Of a DNA stretch of 64,000 nucleotides, positions 8,318 to 17,374 are shown one piece after another (position 1 is the first letter of the stretch; every line of letters starts with the position of its first letter). This DNA is from Desulfobacteraceae bacterium. GTDB taxonomy: Bacteria; Desulfobacterota; Desulfobacteria; Desulfobacterales; SURF-15. The notes below the pieces were generated by a model. It was not told the origin of the DNA, did not search any database, and saw nothing but the letters and a program-made list of their open reading frames with translations. The translations under genes were made by a program, and so were the position numbers. Where the stretch lies: the NCBI GenBank assembly GCA_003599475.1, contig QZKK01000085.1:12804-76803 (forward strand). Reading direction: 5' to 3'.

Positions 8318-9352
8318 TTATCCGGGAAAAAGCTCCGCATGCCAGATCAAGGTATTTGGGTACCGGCGATTCCCGGGGCAAAGAGAGGCAGCGCCTCCCT
8401 TCGGTAGAAAGACCTGAAGGGGAGTTTTACCCCGAACTGCGCGCAGGGTCAATCGGACCCTGGGCCGGACCCTCGGCCGGTTTGATTCAATCTGCTGCTT
8501 GGAACGAAATTCCCCCGAAATCGGAGGGAAGTCATCGATTCGGATTGGTGTCGCCTGCTCTTTTGCTGCGGATTCCGCCAGGCGATCGAGGTGCTCCCTT
8601 ATTTCCATGACGCTTTCCTGCGCCACCGGGATACAAATCGGTTCGAGATCGAATCCGGCAACCGGATAATCCCGAGGGATATCTTCGAGAATTTCTTCGA
8701 AGGCCGCTTTCGACAGAGTGACATACGAGGGCGTCCTCTGATCGTCCTGCGCCAAAAGAAGAGACCACGGCTTCCTCCGTGCCGAAAGGAGTTCGGAATC
8801 GGGGGCTCCTCCAGATCGGAACCATGAGCCGGGATTCTTTTCACCGGGAGCCGGCTCGCCTTTCAGGCTTCCCAACAGATCGGTCTCCATTTCCTCGATC
8901 CGTCTGAAATTTTCCCGGATTTCGTCCTGCTGCAGATCGTTTTCCTGGGCAAAGAGCAGAAAGAGCCGAGCCGCCATCAGCGGGTCGATTCCGAGGCTTT
9001 TTTCGGCATCTTCCCGGGAATTGCGCCTGATTTGATCACGGATCGTAAACGCGCTCGATTCCTTCAGGGAACCGGGGCCGGCCTGAAATCGGCCAGAATC
9101 TCTGTTCCACGGGAAATGATTTTCAGCCCATTTCCTGTAAGATTTCGACAAGCTCAGAAGCTCGGTGTTCCGCTCCATTACCGGGATGCGGATACAGATC
9201 CTGCCGGCCGCTTCCCATCGCTTCATTTTTTCGGGGACGGCATCCTGCAGCGGCTGATAAATGACAAGCGGACCGAAAAGAACCGACAGCAGCTCTGCCG
9301 CGGGGGAGGAAATGTATGTGGAGGGGAACAGGGTCGTTTGCATCTCAGTCAT
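8318..9352 (-). CDS. Uncharacterised protein coupled to tmk
   Basis: A 344-residue soluble protein I do not recognise. It has no signal peptide or membrane helix; residues ~20-90 are mixed alpha/beta, ~105-170 charged and helical (LFLLFAQENDLQQDEIRENF), and the C-terminal third is basic and Pro-rich. Its ATG lies inside the end of tmk (ATGACTGA overlap of 8 bp), so the two genes are translationally coupled, and the order surE - yhaM-like - tmk - this gene suggests one minus-strand operon. Function unknown; a lineage-restricted partner of the nucleotide or RNA-turnover genes is only a guess. It ends in a TAA at 8320-8318 close to the ferredoxin promoter region. Confidence 0.8.
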   Translation of the reverse strand: MTEMQTTLFPSTYISSPAAELLSVLFGPLVIYQPLQDAVPEKMKRWEAAGRICIRIPVMERNTELLSLSKSYRKWAENHFPWNRDSGRFQAGPGSLKESSAFTIRDQIRRNSREDAEKSLGIDPLMAARLFLLFAQENDLQQDEIRENFRRIEEMETDLLGSLKGEPAPGEKNPGSWFRSGGAPDSELLSARRKPWSLLLAQDDQRTPSYVTLSKAAFEEILEDIPRDYPVAGFDLEPICIPVAQESVMEIREHLDRLAESAAKEQATPIRIDDFPPISGEFRSKQQIESNRPRVRPRVRLTLRAVRGKTPLQVFLPKGGAASLCPGNRRYPNTLIWHAELFPG

Positions 9353-9977
9353 AGAGGGCCGTCAGGATCTTCAGGAGATCGTTTTTCACCGCTTCTTCCG
9401 ATTTTCGGGCATCGATGATGCGAAACCGATTCGGTTCCTGTTTTGCCAGGGTAAGATACCCACTCCTCACCGCCTCATGAAATCCGATGCTCTCTCTTTC
9501 GAAACGAGTTTCCACATTGGTTCGAGTTCCGTTTTCGATCTGTTTCCAGGCCCGGGCGAGTCCTTCCTCGGGGGGTAGATCGAAAAGAAAAGTGATATCC
9601 GGCTGCATTCCATCCAGTAAAATCCGGTGAAGGTCCTGTATCATCCGAATGTCGATGCCCCGGGCAAACCCCTGATAAACCAGAGTGGCATCGAAGAATC
9701 GATCGCAAAGAACGGTGCCGCCGGCCAGCAGTGTGGGGCTGATGATCTCTTTGACGTGCTGTACGCGATCCGCCGTATAGAGAAGAAGTTCCGTTGTGGG
9801 ATCGAGCGTTCTGTTTTCCGGGTCCAGGAGAATCGATCGGATGTGTTTTCCGATCCGGGTGGCTCCCGGTTCTCGGGTGACCTTCACCATATTCCCGCGT
9901 TTTCGAAGAAACTCGGCGATATGGTTCAATTGGGTCGTTTTCCCGGAGCCCTCGATCCCTTCCAGAGTAATGAACAT
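9345..9977 (-). CDS. tmk: Thymidylate kinase
   Basis: Phosphorylates dTMP to dTDP with ATP, the last specific step before dTTP. Length 210 is standard. Visible are the P-loop EGIEGSGKTTQ at residue ~6, the TREPGAT motif at ~35, the DR motif in CDRFFDATLVYQG near 90 and an Arg-containing lid region (ARAWKQIENGTRTN) near 145. It begins directly after the stop of the YhaM-like gene (TAGATG) with AAAGGA upstream, and its end overlaps the next gene by 8 bp, so it is embedded in a tight operon. Confidence 0.96.
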   Translation of the reverse strand: MFITLEGIEGSGKTTQLNHIAEFLRKRGNMVKVTREPGATRIGKHIRSILLDPENRTLDPTTELLLYTADRVQHVKEIISPTLLAGGTVLCDRFFDATLVYQGFARGIDIRMIQDLHRILLDGMQPDITFLFDLPPEEGLARAWKQIENGTRTNVETRFERESIGFHEAVRSGYLTLAKQEPNRFRIIDARKSEEAVKNDLLKILTALYD

Positions 9978-10928
9978 CTATGCCTGTTTTCCTTTGTAAA
10001 AATGACGACCCCAGATTCGATGGTAAGAAGTCCAGGTTGCACTCGAATCCTCGGCAGCCATGAAATCCCGAATGCCGTTCACTTTCGAATCGATTTCATC
10101 GATGTAATTGAGCAGTACGGCCTCCAGGGTTTTAGGCGGCTCGGGAGAGCCGAAATTCTGCGCACCATGGTGGCTGACGATCATATGCCGGATGAGATGG
10201 GCGGTTTCTTCCGGAAAGCCATCGATTTCCGCCAGTTTTTCATCCAGGAGCCGAAGGCCGATAACGATGTGGCTCAAAAGCCTTCCCTCATCGGAGTAGT
10301 CGATGTTGAAGCGATAGTCGAACTCCTGGATTTTTCCCATGTCATGGAAAACGACGCCGGTGAGAAGAAGATCCATATCGACACCGCTGTAATGTCCGGC
10401 AATCCGTTCGACCAATATCGCCATCGAGAGCGTATGCTCCAGAAGCCCCCCGATGAAAGCGTGATGCATCCGCTTGGCCGCCGGTGCGGCTTTGAACCTG
10501 GCAACCAGAGACTCGTCCCGCCAGAGGGCGGCGAGCAGGGTTTTCAGGCAGTCGGTCTTTACCTCGTTTGTGATCTTTACCAGCCGGTCGAACATGCCGT
10601 CGATGTTGTGCGATGTCTTCGGGAGAAAGTCGGCCGGATCGATCGTGGCCGAGTCGCACTTTTCGATGTTTTTGATTACAAGCTGCAGTGCACCCCGGTA
10701 TTCGCCTGCGGCGCCTCGAATCGCCACGACGTCCCCCAGGCCCACCAGCGCGGAAACCTTGTCCGCGTTGTCCCAGATCACCCCCTGAATGCTCCCGGTC
10801 CGATCGGCCAGTTTGACGTTGAGGTAGCCTTTCCCGTCTCTTTTCAACATCATGACCTTCTCGGAGAGAACGAAAACATCTTCGATGGTCTCACCCATCT
10901 TTATGCAGTTGCAAAATATTTTCTTCAT
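9978..10928 (-). CDS. YhaM-like OB-fold/HD-domain 3'-5' exoribonuclease
   Basis: A 316-residue protein with an N-terminal OB-fold nucleic-acid-binding domain (about residues 14-100; GKGYLNVKLADRTGSIQGVIWD) and a C-terminal HD phosphohydrolase domain carrying HHAFIGGLLEHTLSM, VVFHDMGKIQEF and HMIVSHHG metal ligands. This architecture is that of YhaM, a 3'-5' exoribonuclease of Gram-positives also common in deltaproteobacteria. It starts within surE (38-bp overlap) behind GGAAGGGA, so translation is coupled. It probably acts in RNA end trimming in the cytoplasm; substrate preference is unknown. Confidence 0.88.
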   Translation of the reverse strand: MKKIFCNCIKMGETIEDVFVLSEKVMMLKRDGKGYLNVKLADRTGSIQGVIWDNADKVSALVGLGDVVAIRGAAGEYRGALQLVIKNIEKCDSATIDPADFLPKTSHNIDGMFDRLVKITNEVKTDCLKTLLAALWRDESLVARFKAAPAAKRMHHAFIGGLLEHTLSMAILVERIAGHYSGVDMDLLLTGVVFHDMGKIQEFDYRFNIDYSDEGRLLSHIVIGLRLLDEKLAEIDGFPEETAHLIRHMIVSHHGAQNFGSPEPPKTLEAVLLNYIDEIDSKVNGIRDFMAAEDSSATWTSYHRIWGRHFYKGKQA

Positions 10929-11760
10929 CGCAGATCCCTTCCTGGAGAGACATTTTCCACGATTTCACCGCCTCGATTGCAGCATAATCGGTGGTGTCGC
11001 ACTTGATGGGGGTAATGGAGATGAATCGCTGCCTCAAGGCATCTCCATCGATTTCGGAGTCATCCGTAAACGGCTGCATGTCACATCCCTGCCAGTAGTA
11101 GGTGCGGTCCCGGGGATCCTTTCTTTTCTCGAAATATTCCGAAAAAAGAGCGACTCCCTGCCTGCTGATCCGGATTCCCCGGATAGCCCCCGAAGAACAG
11201 TCGGGAATGTTGACATTGAGAAACGTTCCAAAGGGCAGCCCGCGTTGAAATATCCGTTCCGAAAGGAGCTCTGTGAATGCTGCAGCATCCTCATAGCAGG
11301 CGATCGTGCCCCCCTGCACCGATACGGCCGCTGCGGCGATTCCGTTCAAAGCCGCTTCCCTGGCACCTGCCACGGTTCCGGAGTAGTTGATGTTGATCCC
11401 GACGTTGATGCCGGCGTTGATGCCGGAAATGACCAGATCCGGCCTATATCGCAGAATCTCCAAAACACCCAGTTTGATGCAGTCGGCGGGTGTTCCGGTC
11501 ACCGCAAAGCCGCGGAAGCCGTTTCCGACCGCGACTTCAAAAGCCCGAAGCGGTCTGTCGAGGGTGATGCCGTGTCCGATGGCGCTCCGCTCCCGATCCG
11601 GGGCCACCACCGTTACGGTATGTTTCCGTGAGAATCGTCGATAGAGAGCCCAAAGGCCCTCTGAATGGATGCCGTCGTCGTTTGTAAGCAAAATTTGCAT
11701 GATCGTGCTGAAGGCGTTATCAGATACTCGAATCCGAACCCAGTCGATTTTATACACCAT
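10891..11760 (-). CDS. surE: 5'/3'-nucleotidase SurE
   Basis: SurE removes phosphate from nucleoside 5'- and 3'-monophosphates and is a metal-dependent survival protein. The family start MxILLTNDDG appears at residue 21 (MQILLTNDDGIHSEG), followed by VVAPDRERSAIGHGIT, VTGTPADC and the SGINAGINVG metal-site loop. The frame extends 20 residues upstream to an ATG at 11760 that has a good AAAGGA site, whereas the ATG at 11700 (the conventional start) has none; I give the longer form and regard 11700 as the alternative. First gene of the surE-yhaM-tmk-unknown operon, divergent from lptD. Confidence 0.92.
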   Translation of the reverse strand: MVYKIDWVRIRVSDNAFSTIMQILLTNDDGIHSEGLWALYRRFSRKHTVTVVAPDRERSAIGHGITLDRPLRAFEVAVGNGFRGFAVTGTPADCIKLGVLEILRYRPDLVISGINAGINVGININYSGTVAGAREAALNGIAAAAVSVQGGTIACYEDAAAFTELLSERIFQRGLPFGTFLNVNIPDCSSGAIRGIRISRQGVALFSEYFEKRKDPRDRTYYWQGCDMQPFTDDSEIDGDALRQRFISITPIKCDTTDYAAIEAVKSWKMSLQEGICDEENILQLHKDG

Positions 11761-11805
11761 GTTTTCCTTTAATGGAAGAACGGGTTACCCGTCCGCAACT
11801 ACTTC

Positions 11806-11834
11806 TTGACATTTCCATTCGACTTGGCTTTTAT
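11806..11834 (+). promoter_or_regulatory. Putative lptD promoter
   Basis: TTGACA (11806-11811) with TTTTAT (11829-11834) at 17 bp; TATAGT begins three bases later. It lies 42 bp before the lptD ATG in the gap divergent from surE. Confidence 0.45.
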
Positions 11835-11875
11835 AGTCCGAACCATAAACTCCATCGCCGGGGCAGAAGTTGTAA

Positions 11876-14203
11876 ATGATACCTCCATTGCGCATTGGTT
11901 CGAATCAATTCGGTATTCACCTTCCGCTTTCAATCGCCTTGATTTTGATTGCAGTGGTTTTCGGATGGATACAGCCCGAAAAAGTCTGTGCCCAGATCGG
12001 AGCCCCGATCGAAGAAGATCCCGACAAGCCATGGCTGATCGAAGCCGATGAGGTTGGATACGATCAGGCGACAGAGCAGTATATCGCCCGGGGGAATGTG
12101 ACGATCCGAAAAATGGATGTCAACCTCTCCGCCGATTATGTCGAGTTCGATCACAAGGCCATGAGGGCGGTTGCCGTAGGCGATGTGGTCATGTACACGG
12201 GGGAGGATATTCTCATCGGTAACAGTATCGATATCGATCTGGCCACTCAAACCGGAACCATCTATCAGGGCTCGCTTTTCATCAAGGAAAGCCATTTCTA
12301 CATCAAAGGGGATAAGCTTCAAAAAACAGGCAAGGACAGCTATGCTGCAGAGAGCGCGACCATCTCTTCCTGCGACAGCCTGTCTCCGGCCTGGAAAATC
12401 ACCGGCAGGAAACTCAACGTGAGGCTGGAGGGTTACGGCACCGTTCGCCACGGGATGCTGTGGGCGCGGAATGTGCCGGTCCTGTATTCCCCCTTCCTCG
12501 CCTTTCCCACCAAACGGAAGCGGCAGACCGGATTTCTCCCCCCCCAATTCGGAAGCTCCAGCCGGAACGGTTTTTTCTATATCCAGCCTTTCTTCTGGGC
12601 CATCAACGAAAGCTCCGATGCCACCTTCTTCTGGCACCATCTGCCGGACCGGGGGGAGAAAGTCGGGGGGGAATATCGCTATATCCTGAACGACGGCTCC
12701 AAGGGCTCGCTCATGTTCGATTTTCTTGAGGATTCGCAGATCGACGACGGACAGCCGGAAAATACAAATCAATGGGGTTTTTCCGATATCGACGGCATCC
12801 GTCCCAACAACGATCGCTACTGGTTCCGGATGAAAGCCGATCAGTCGCTTCCCTATGATTTTTCCGCCAAGCTGGATCTCGATATCGTCAGCGACCAGGA
12901 TTACCTGGTCGAGTTTGAAACCGGAGAAACCGGCTTCGAGTGGACCAACGCCTACTTCGAAGAGACATTCGGAAGGGGGCTGGACGACTTCAACGAACGC
13001 ATTCGAAGAAACCAGTTGAACATCCGAAAGGGTTGGGACAAATTCGATCTCAACGCGACAGCCCTCTGGTATGACGACGTATTGACCCGGCGCCAGAGCG
13101 AGGTCGATCAGACCCTCCAGAGCCTGCCGGTCATCAATTTCAACGGCACACGCCAGCCGCTGCTCGTCGAGCCGCTCTATTTCGACTTGGATACGGAATA
13201 CATTCATTATTATCGGGAAGACGGCGATACCCTGCAGCGGACCGATCTGAACCCCCGCCTCTATCTTCCGCTTCGCTTCCGCAACTATTTCAGCTTCGAA
13301 CCTTCTCTCGGGCTGCGGGAAACCCTATACTATCAGGACCGGATCGAAACCCCTTCCACGGACGAAGAGCGGTTCGCTCATCGTGAAATATTCGATTTCA
13401 GAGCCGATTTTCTGACCGAGTTTTTCAATGTTTTTCGTTTGGATTTTGCGGGCATCGATCGGATCAAACACAACATCCGGCCGCAGGTCGTTTACAGCTA
13501 CACCCCCAGGGTGGATCAGGACGATCTGCCCGCGTTCGACGATACGGATCGAATCGGCGAGCAGAATTCGGTCAATTATTCGCTGACCACCTCCCTGACC
13601 TCCCGATCCGCCAGGCAGATCCCGGAAGCAGCGAAAAAGGATCCGGCTGAGGAGGGAGAGGGCGAGGAAGTCAAGCCCGAGTATGACTACCAGGAATTCC
13701 TTCGTCTTCGACTGGACCAGACCTATGACATCAAGGCAGCCCTGGATGACCGGCCCCGGCCTTTTTCCACCGTCAATGCGCGTCTCGATTTCATACCTTT
13801 TCGATATCTCTCCTTCGAGGGGACGGCTTCATTCGATCCGTATGAATCGGAGCTCGTGGAACACAATACGGCAATGACTCTGTCCGATGTGCGCGGAGAC
13901 CGGTTTCTCCTGGAACACCGGTTTACAAAGGACTCGAGCGAATCCATCTATTTCGATGGCCGATTGAAAATAATCGATCAGCTTTTCGCCTTCGGCGCTT
14001 ACGAGCAGAATCTATTGGACAATGTCCGGATTCAGTCCAGCCTGGGCGGCAGCTACACGGCTCAATGCTGGTCCTTTGACCTCCGGTACATCGATGAGGT
14101 CACGGACCGGCGATACGAATTTGTCATCACCCTGCATGGCCTGGGACAATTCAGAAGAGGCTTCATGGGGCGTGTCGTCGAAAGCCCCCTCAATATCCTG
14201 TAG
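11876..14203 (+). CDS. lptD: LPS-assembly protein LptD
   Basis: The outer-membrane beta-barrel that inserts lipopolysaccharide into the outer leaflet. A signal-like hydrophobic segment lies at residues ~17-32. An OstA/LptA-type beta-jellyroll follows (~52-180; PWLIEADEVGYDQATEQYIARGNVTI in its first strand region), then the LptD barrel with the family element VPVLYSPFLAFPTKRKRQTGFLPPQFG near residue 200 and many alternating aromatic strands. A Lys/Glu-rich stretch near residue 590 is a probable loop. Length 775 is normal. The partner LptE is not in the window. Its presence shows a true Gram-negative LPS envelope and fits the heptose and Kdo8N genes that follow. Confidence 0.94.
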   Translation: MIPPLRIGSNQFGIHLPLSIALILIAVVFGWIQPEKVCAQIGAPIEEDPDKPWLIEADEVGYDQATEQYIARGNVTIRKMDVNLSADYVEFDHKAMRAVAVGDVVMYTGEDILIGNSIDIDLATQTGTIYQGSLFIKESHFYIKGDKLQKTGKDSYAAESATISSCDSLSPAWKITGRKLNVRLEGYGTVRHGMLWARNVPVLYSPFLAFPTKRKRQTGFLPPQFGSSSRNGFFYIQPFFWAINESSDATFFWHHLPDRGEKVGGEYRYILNDGSKGSLMFDFLEDSQIDDGQPENTNQWGFSDIDGIRPNNDRYWFRMKADQSLPYDFSAKLDLDIVSDQDYLVEFETGETGFEWTNAYFEETFGRGLDDFNERIRRNQLNIRKGWDKFDLNATALWYDDVLTRRQSEVDQTLQSLPVINFNGTRQPLLVEPLYFDLDTEYIHYYREDGDTLQRTDLNPRLYLPLRFRNYFSFEPSLGLRETLYYQDRIETPSTDEERFAHREIFDFRADFLTEFFNVFRLDFAGIDRIKHNIRPQVVYSYTPRVDQDDLPAFDDTDRIGEQNSVNYSLTTSLTSRSARQIPEAAKKDPAEEGEGEEVKPEYDYQEFLRLRLDQTYDIKAALDDRPRPFSTVNARLDFIPFRYLSFEGTASFDPYESELVEHNTAMTLSDVRGDRFLLEHRFTKDSSESIYFDGRLKIIDQLFAFGAYEQNLLDNVRIQSSLGGSYTAQCWSFDLRYIDEVTDRRYEFVITLHGLGQFRRGFMGRVVESPLNIL

Positions 14204-14210
14204 GTCAAAG

Positions 14211-14402
14211 CATGCTGGATGCTGGATACTTGTTGCTGGATAACGGGTCGTTTTATGCTGCCATCTTTAGTTAGGATCTTTCAAGAATTCTGGCAGTTTG
14301 GTCATTTATTTTGCCCATCGCGCGATCATGATGTGATGTTTACTGACAGGCCTCTTTCTCCAGCATCCAGCATCTCTTTCTCCAGCATCCAGCATCTTTG
14401 CG
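14211..14402 (+). repeat. Intergenic GCTGGAT/ATCCAGC repeats in opposite orientation
   Basis: GCTGGATGCTGGATAC-like copies at 14213-14241 and the inverted word CTCCAGCATCCAGCATC repeated at 14358-14399. They could pair in RNA. No gene is seen between lptD and the heptose kinase gene. Confidence 0.75.
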
Positions 14403-14434
14403 CTTTCAACTGTAAGCTCAAGTGAGGTCAGCCA

Positions 14435-15430
14435 ATGATCATCGTCAGAACTCCCCTTCGCATCAGCTTCGTCGGCGGCGGCTCCGATTTGAGGAACCAT
14501 TACAGCCGCTCCGAGGGGAAAGTCGTAAGCACCGCCATCGACAAGTTCGTCTATGCGATCGTCAAGGAGCGCTTCGACGACAAGATTTACATCAACTATT
14601 CAAAGAAAGAGTGCATCGATCGTATCGATGATATCCAGCACGACCTCGTCCGTGAATCCATGCGGATGACCGGTGTCGAAAACGGAGTCGAGATCACGAC
14701 ATTGGCCGACATCCCCTCCACCGGATCCGGCCTCGGAAGCAGCAGCTCGATTACCGTCGCCCTGCTCCATGCCCTCTATGCATACCGGAACGTGCTGGTG
14801 ACCGCCGAAAAGCTGGCATCCGAAGCCTGCCGGATCGAGATCGACATCTTGAGGAAGCCGATCGGACGCCAGGATCAGTATGCTGCAGCCTACGGCGGGT
14901 TCAATCGGTTTACGTTCGGCAGAGGGGATGTCACCGTTCGGGAAGAGATTTCGATGCGCAATGCCGCCAAGCGGAAATTCGCATCGTCGCTCCTGCTGTA
15001 TTATACCGGTTTGGCCCGAAGTGCCGACAGCCTGCTTTCGGCGCAGAACGAAAACCTCCTTCATTCGGAAGCATTCGATACAACGAAGAAGATGGCCGCG
15101 CTGGTCGACCCGTTTACCGATGCGGTTCAGAGGGGAGATATCTCCGCCTGCGGGGAGCTGTTGAGAATGAACTGGGAGATGAAGCAGACTCTGGCCCGGG
15201 GTATTTCAAATCGATCGATTCAGCAGATGTACCTTACAGCCCTAGAAGCAGGAGCGATTGCCGGAAAGATCGTCGGTGCCGGAGGGGGGGGATTTCTCCT
15301 GCTGATCGTTCCCCGGGAAAAACAGAATTCCGTCTTCGAAGCGATGCGGGAATATCGGGAACTCCCCTTCATGATCGAAGAAAGCGGAAGCAAGGTGATT
15401 TTCGACTATCGCTCCTATTCGAGCAAGTAA
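14435..15430 (+). CDS. hddA: GHMP sugar kinase, D-glycero-D-manno-heptose 7-phosphate kinase type
   Basis: A 331-residue GHMP kinase. It begins with RTPLRISFVGGGSDL, has the GHMP ATP loop STGSGLGSSSS near residue 98 and the C-terminal glycine motif KIVGAGGGGFLLL near 280. These features match HddA, which phosphorylates heptose 7-phosphate at C1 in the GDP-D-glycero-D-manno-heptose branch; related L-fucose-type kinases share the same fold, so the exact sugar is an inference backed by gmhA 1.3 kb downstream. A GTGAGGT site precedes the ATG. Surrounded on both sides by repeat tracts, so each heptose gene may be a separate transcript or a loosely spaced operon. Confidence 0.85.
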   Translation: MIIVRTPLRISFVGGGSDLRNHYSRSEGKVVSTAIDKFVYAIVKERFDDKIYINYSKKECIDRIDDIQHDLVRESMRMTGVENGVEITTLADIPSTGSGLGSSSSITVALLHALYAYRNVLVTAEKLASEACRIEIDILRKPIGRQDQYAAAYGGFNRFTFGRGDVTVREEISMRNAAKRKFASSLLLYYTGLARSADSLLSAQNENLLHSEAFDTTKKMAALVDPFTDAVQRGDISACGELLRMNWEMKQTLARGISNRSIQQMYLTALEAGAIAGKIVGAGGGGFLLLIVPREKQNSVFEAMREYRELPFMIEESGSKVIFDYRSYSSK

Positions 15431-15511
15431 GGCCGGTTGCGGGTTACAGGTTGCGAGTTGCGGGCTTCCCAGTGAAATCTAAAATCTAAAATCTAAAATT
15501 CCTAAATTCCC
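15431..15511 (+). repeat. Intergenic degenerate tandem repeats
   Basis: GCGGGTTACAGGTTGCGAGTTGCGGG-type units followed by three AAATCTA units running up to the epimerase start. Confidence 0.75.
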
Positions 15512-16654
15512 ATGAACGTTCTGATTACAGGCGGTGCAGGATTTATCGGCTCTCACACCTGCGATTCGTTGATCCGGCGGGGCCACCGGGTGAGGATCGT
15601 CGATAACCTCCAAAGGACCGTACACCCGAAGGGAAAGCCGGATTATCTTCATCCCGAAGCCGAATTCATTCGGGGGGATGTGCGGCGGAAGCAGGTCTGG
15701 AAGACCGCATTGAAAGGAATCGACGCCGTTTATCACTTTGCGGCATATCAGGATTACCTGGTGGACTTTTCAACTTTTTTCCATGTAAACAGTGTCTCGA
15801 CGGCCCTCCTTTATGAAGTCCTGGTCGAAGAAGGCAGGAGCGCGGATGTCCGGAAGGTGATTGTTGCCAGCAGCCAGGCGGTCATGGGGGAGGGGCGGTA
15901 TCGATGTCCGGAGTGTTTTGTAAAAAGCCGAACCTTTATCTATCCGCAAATAAGAGTTGAAACGGAGCTGTCCAAGGGGATCTGGGATCATCGATGCGAG
16001 GATTGCGGAACCGTTCTCGAATGGGTTTCCACCGATGAGACCGTGGCAAATCCCTGCAACCCGTATGCGCTTTCAAAATATTCTCAAGAACAGATTGCGA
16101 TTCAACTGGGCAGGCGTTATAGTATCCCGACTGTGGCTTTAAGGTATTCGATCGTTCAGGGAGCCCGGCAGTCCCTGTACAACGCATACTCGGGCGCAAT
16201 GCGGATTTTTGCGTTGTCTCTGCGGCTCGGGAAGGCACCGACGATATTCGAAGACGGCAATCAAACCCGGGATTTCGTCAATATCGAAGACGTGGTGCAG
16301 GCAAACCTGCTGGTGCTTGACCGAAAGGAGGCCGATGGGAATGTGTACAACGTCGGAGGAGGGGTCTCCTGGACCGTCAATAGATTCTATGATGAAATGC
16401 AGAGGGTCGTTGGAAAGTCCATTCCGCCCGTCGTCTCCTGCGAATACCGGTACGGCGATACCCGCCATATTTTCTCGGATACGCGGAAGCTGCAGTCGAT
16501 CGGATGGGAAGCGCGGCGGGGGATCGAAGACAGCATCGGCGCTTATTGGGAGTATCTCTGCCGTCAGGACCGATCCGATGATATCCTGGATTATGCACGG
16601 CGGCATATGAGACGGCTGCAGGTGATCCGGCAGGCGAGACGGAAAATCAGATGA
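15512..16654 (+). CDS. NAD-dependent sugar epimerase/dehydratase with a Cys4 insert
   Basis: An extended short-chain dehydrogenase acting on a nucleotide sugar. The Rossmann motif TGGAGFIGS is at residues 6-14 and the catalytic Tyr-x3-Lys at Y185/K189 (NPYALSKY). Unusual is an insert at ~128-170 with two CxxC pairs (C132/C135 and C162/C165), a probable zinc ribbon. Such inserts after an MGEGRY-type segment occur, as I recall, in a subgroup related to dTDP-6-deoxy-L-talose/rhamnose 4-epimerases. No clear ribosome-binding site is seen; the ATG follows an A/T-rich repeat tract. Its position between heptose genes suggests it modifies an LPS or polysaccharide sugar; the substrate is not known. Confidence 0.82.
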   Translation: MNVLITGGAGFIGSHTCDSLIRRGHRVRIVDNLQRTVHPKGKPDYLHPEAEFIRGDVRRKQVWKTALKGIDAVYHFAAYQDYLVDFSTFFHVNSVSTALLYEVLVEEGRSADVRKVIVASSQAVMGEGRYRCPECFVKSRTFIYPQIRVETELSKGIWDHRCEDCGTVLEWVSTDETVANPCNPYALSKYSQEQIAIQLGRRYSIPTVALRYSIVQGARQSLYNAYSGAMRIFALSLRLGKAPTIFEDGNQTRDFVNIEDVVQANLLVLDRKEADGNVYNVGGGVSWTVNRFYDEMQRVVGKSIPPVVSCEYRYGDTRHIFSDTRKLQSIGWEARRGIEDSIGAYWEYLCRQDRSDDILDYARRHMRRLQVIRQARRKIR

Positions 16655-16745
16655 CAGATGACGGATGACAGCAGGAGCGGAGGTCGGAAGTCGGGAGAGC
16701 AAGAAACTGAGAAGTTTAGAAGATAAGAAGATTAGTGAATAGCGG
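16655..16745 (+). repeat. Intergenic degenerate repeats
   Basis: GATGACAGATGACGGATGACAG units, then GAGGTCGGAAGTCGGGAG and AGAAGTTTAGAAGATAAGAAG words, lie between the epimerase and gmhA. Confidence 0.7.
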
Positions 16746-16769
16746 CATGGAGCGGAGGGCACATCCGGC

Positions 16770-17351
16770 ATGAGCGAGTGGAGAGATTTCGCGGGGCAGT
16801 ACCTAAACGGGCTAAAATCGGTTTTCGAAAGATTCGACTTCGAGGCGTTCGATGCCATCGCCGAGTGCATCCTGGAAGCGTATCGAGGTGACCGGACGAT
16901 TTTTACCATGGGAAACGGAGGGAGCGCTTCCACCGCTTCTCATTTTGCAGTCGACATCAACAAAGGATGCTGCCTGGACCTTGAAAAAAAATTTAAACTG
17001 ATCTGCCTGAACGACAACATCTGTACGCTGCTCGCCCTCGCAAACGATATTTCCTACGATTCTGTCTTTGTAGAACCATTGAAGAATTTCTTCAGGCCAA
17101 ACGACCTTGTGATCGGAATTTCCGGCAGCGGCAATTCGGAAAACGTTCTCAAGGCCGTCCGGTATGCAAAAGAAAGAGGCGGAAAAACGATTGGGATGAC
17201 AGGATTTTCCGGCGGCAGGCTGGCCCGGACAGCCGACATCGCCTTTATTGCAGCCTCCGACGACATGCAAAAAGTCGAAGATCTGCATCTGATCGTCGTC
17301 CATATGATCCTGCAGGCCGTGCATAGAAGTCTGCATCCAGAAAACATCTGA
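16770..17351 (+). CDS. gmhA: Phosphoheptose isomerase (SIS domain)
   Basis: Converts sedoheptulose 7-phosphate to D-glycero-D-manno-heptose 7-phosphate, the first step of heptose synthesis. The 193-residue length fits. The SIS fold is clear: FTMGNGGSASTASHFA near residue 46, GISGSGNSENVLKA near 115, and a C-terminal helix VEDLHLIVVHMILQAVH holding the active-site His. The ATG at 16770 has GGAGGG upstream. With hddA it gives two of the four steps to GDP-heptose. gmhB and the nucleotidyltransferase are not in the window. Confidence 0.92.
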   Translation: MSEWRDFAGQYLNGLKSVFERFDFEAFDAIAECILEAYRGDRTIFTMGNGGSASTASHFAVDINKGCCLDLEKKFKLICLNDNICTLLALANDISYDSVFVEPLKNFFRPNDLVIGISGSGNSENVLKAVRYAKERGGKTIGMTGFSGGRLARTADIAFIAASDDMQKVEDLHLIVVHMILQAVHRSLHPENI

Positions 17352-17374
17352 AGAAAATATACGGTGTTCGTCTC

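Noticed and set aside
9627..11006. 459-residue plus-strand frame over tmk, the YhaM-like gene and surE
   Set aside because: Crosses three well-supported minus-strand genes and shows no recognisable fold.
11930..13207. 425-residue open frame on the minus strand across lptD
   Set aside because: Antisense shadow of a clear LptD gene; no domain, start site or codon pattern of its own.
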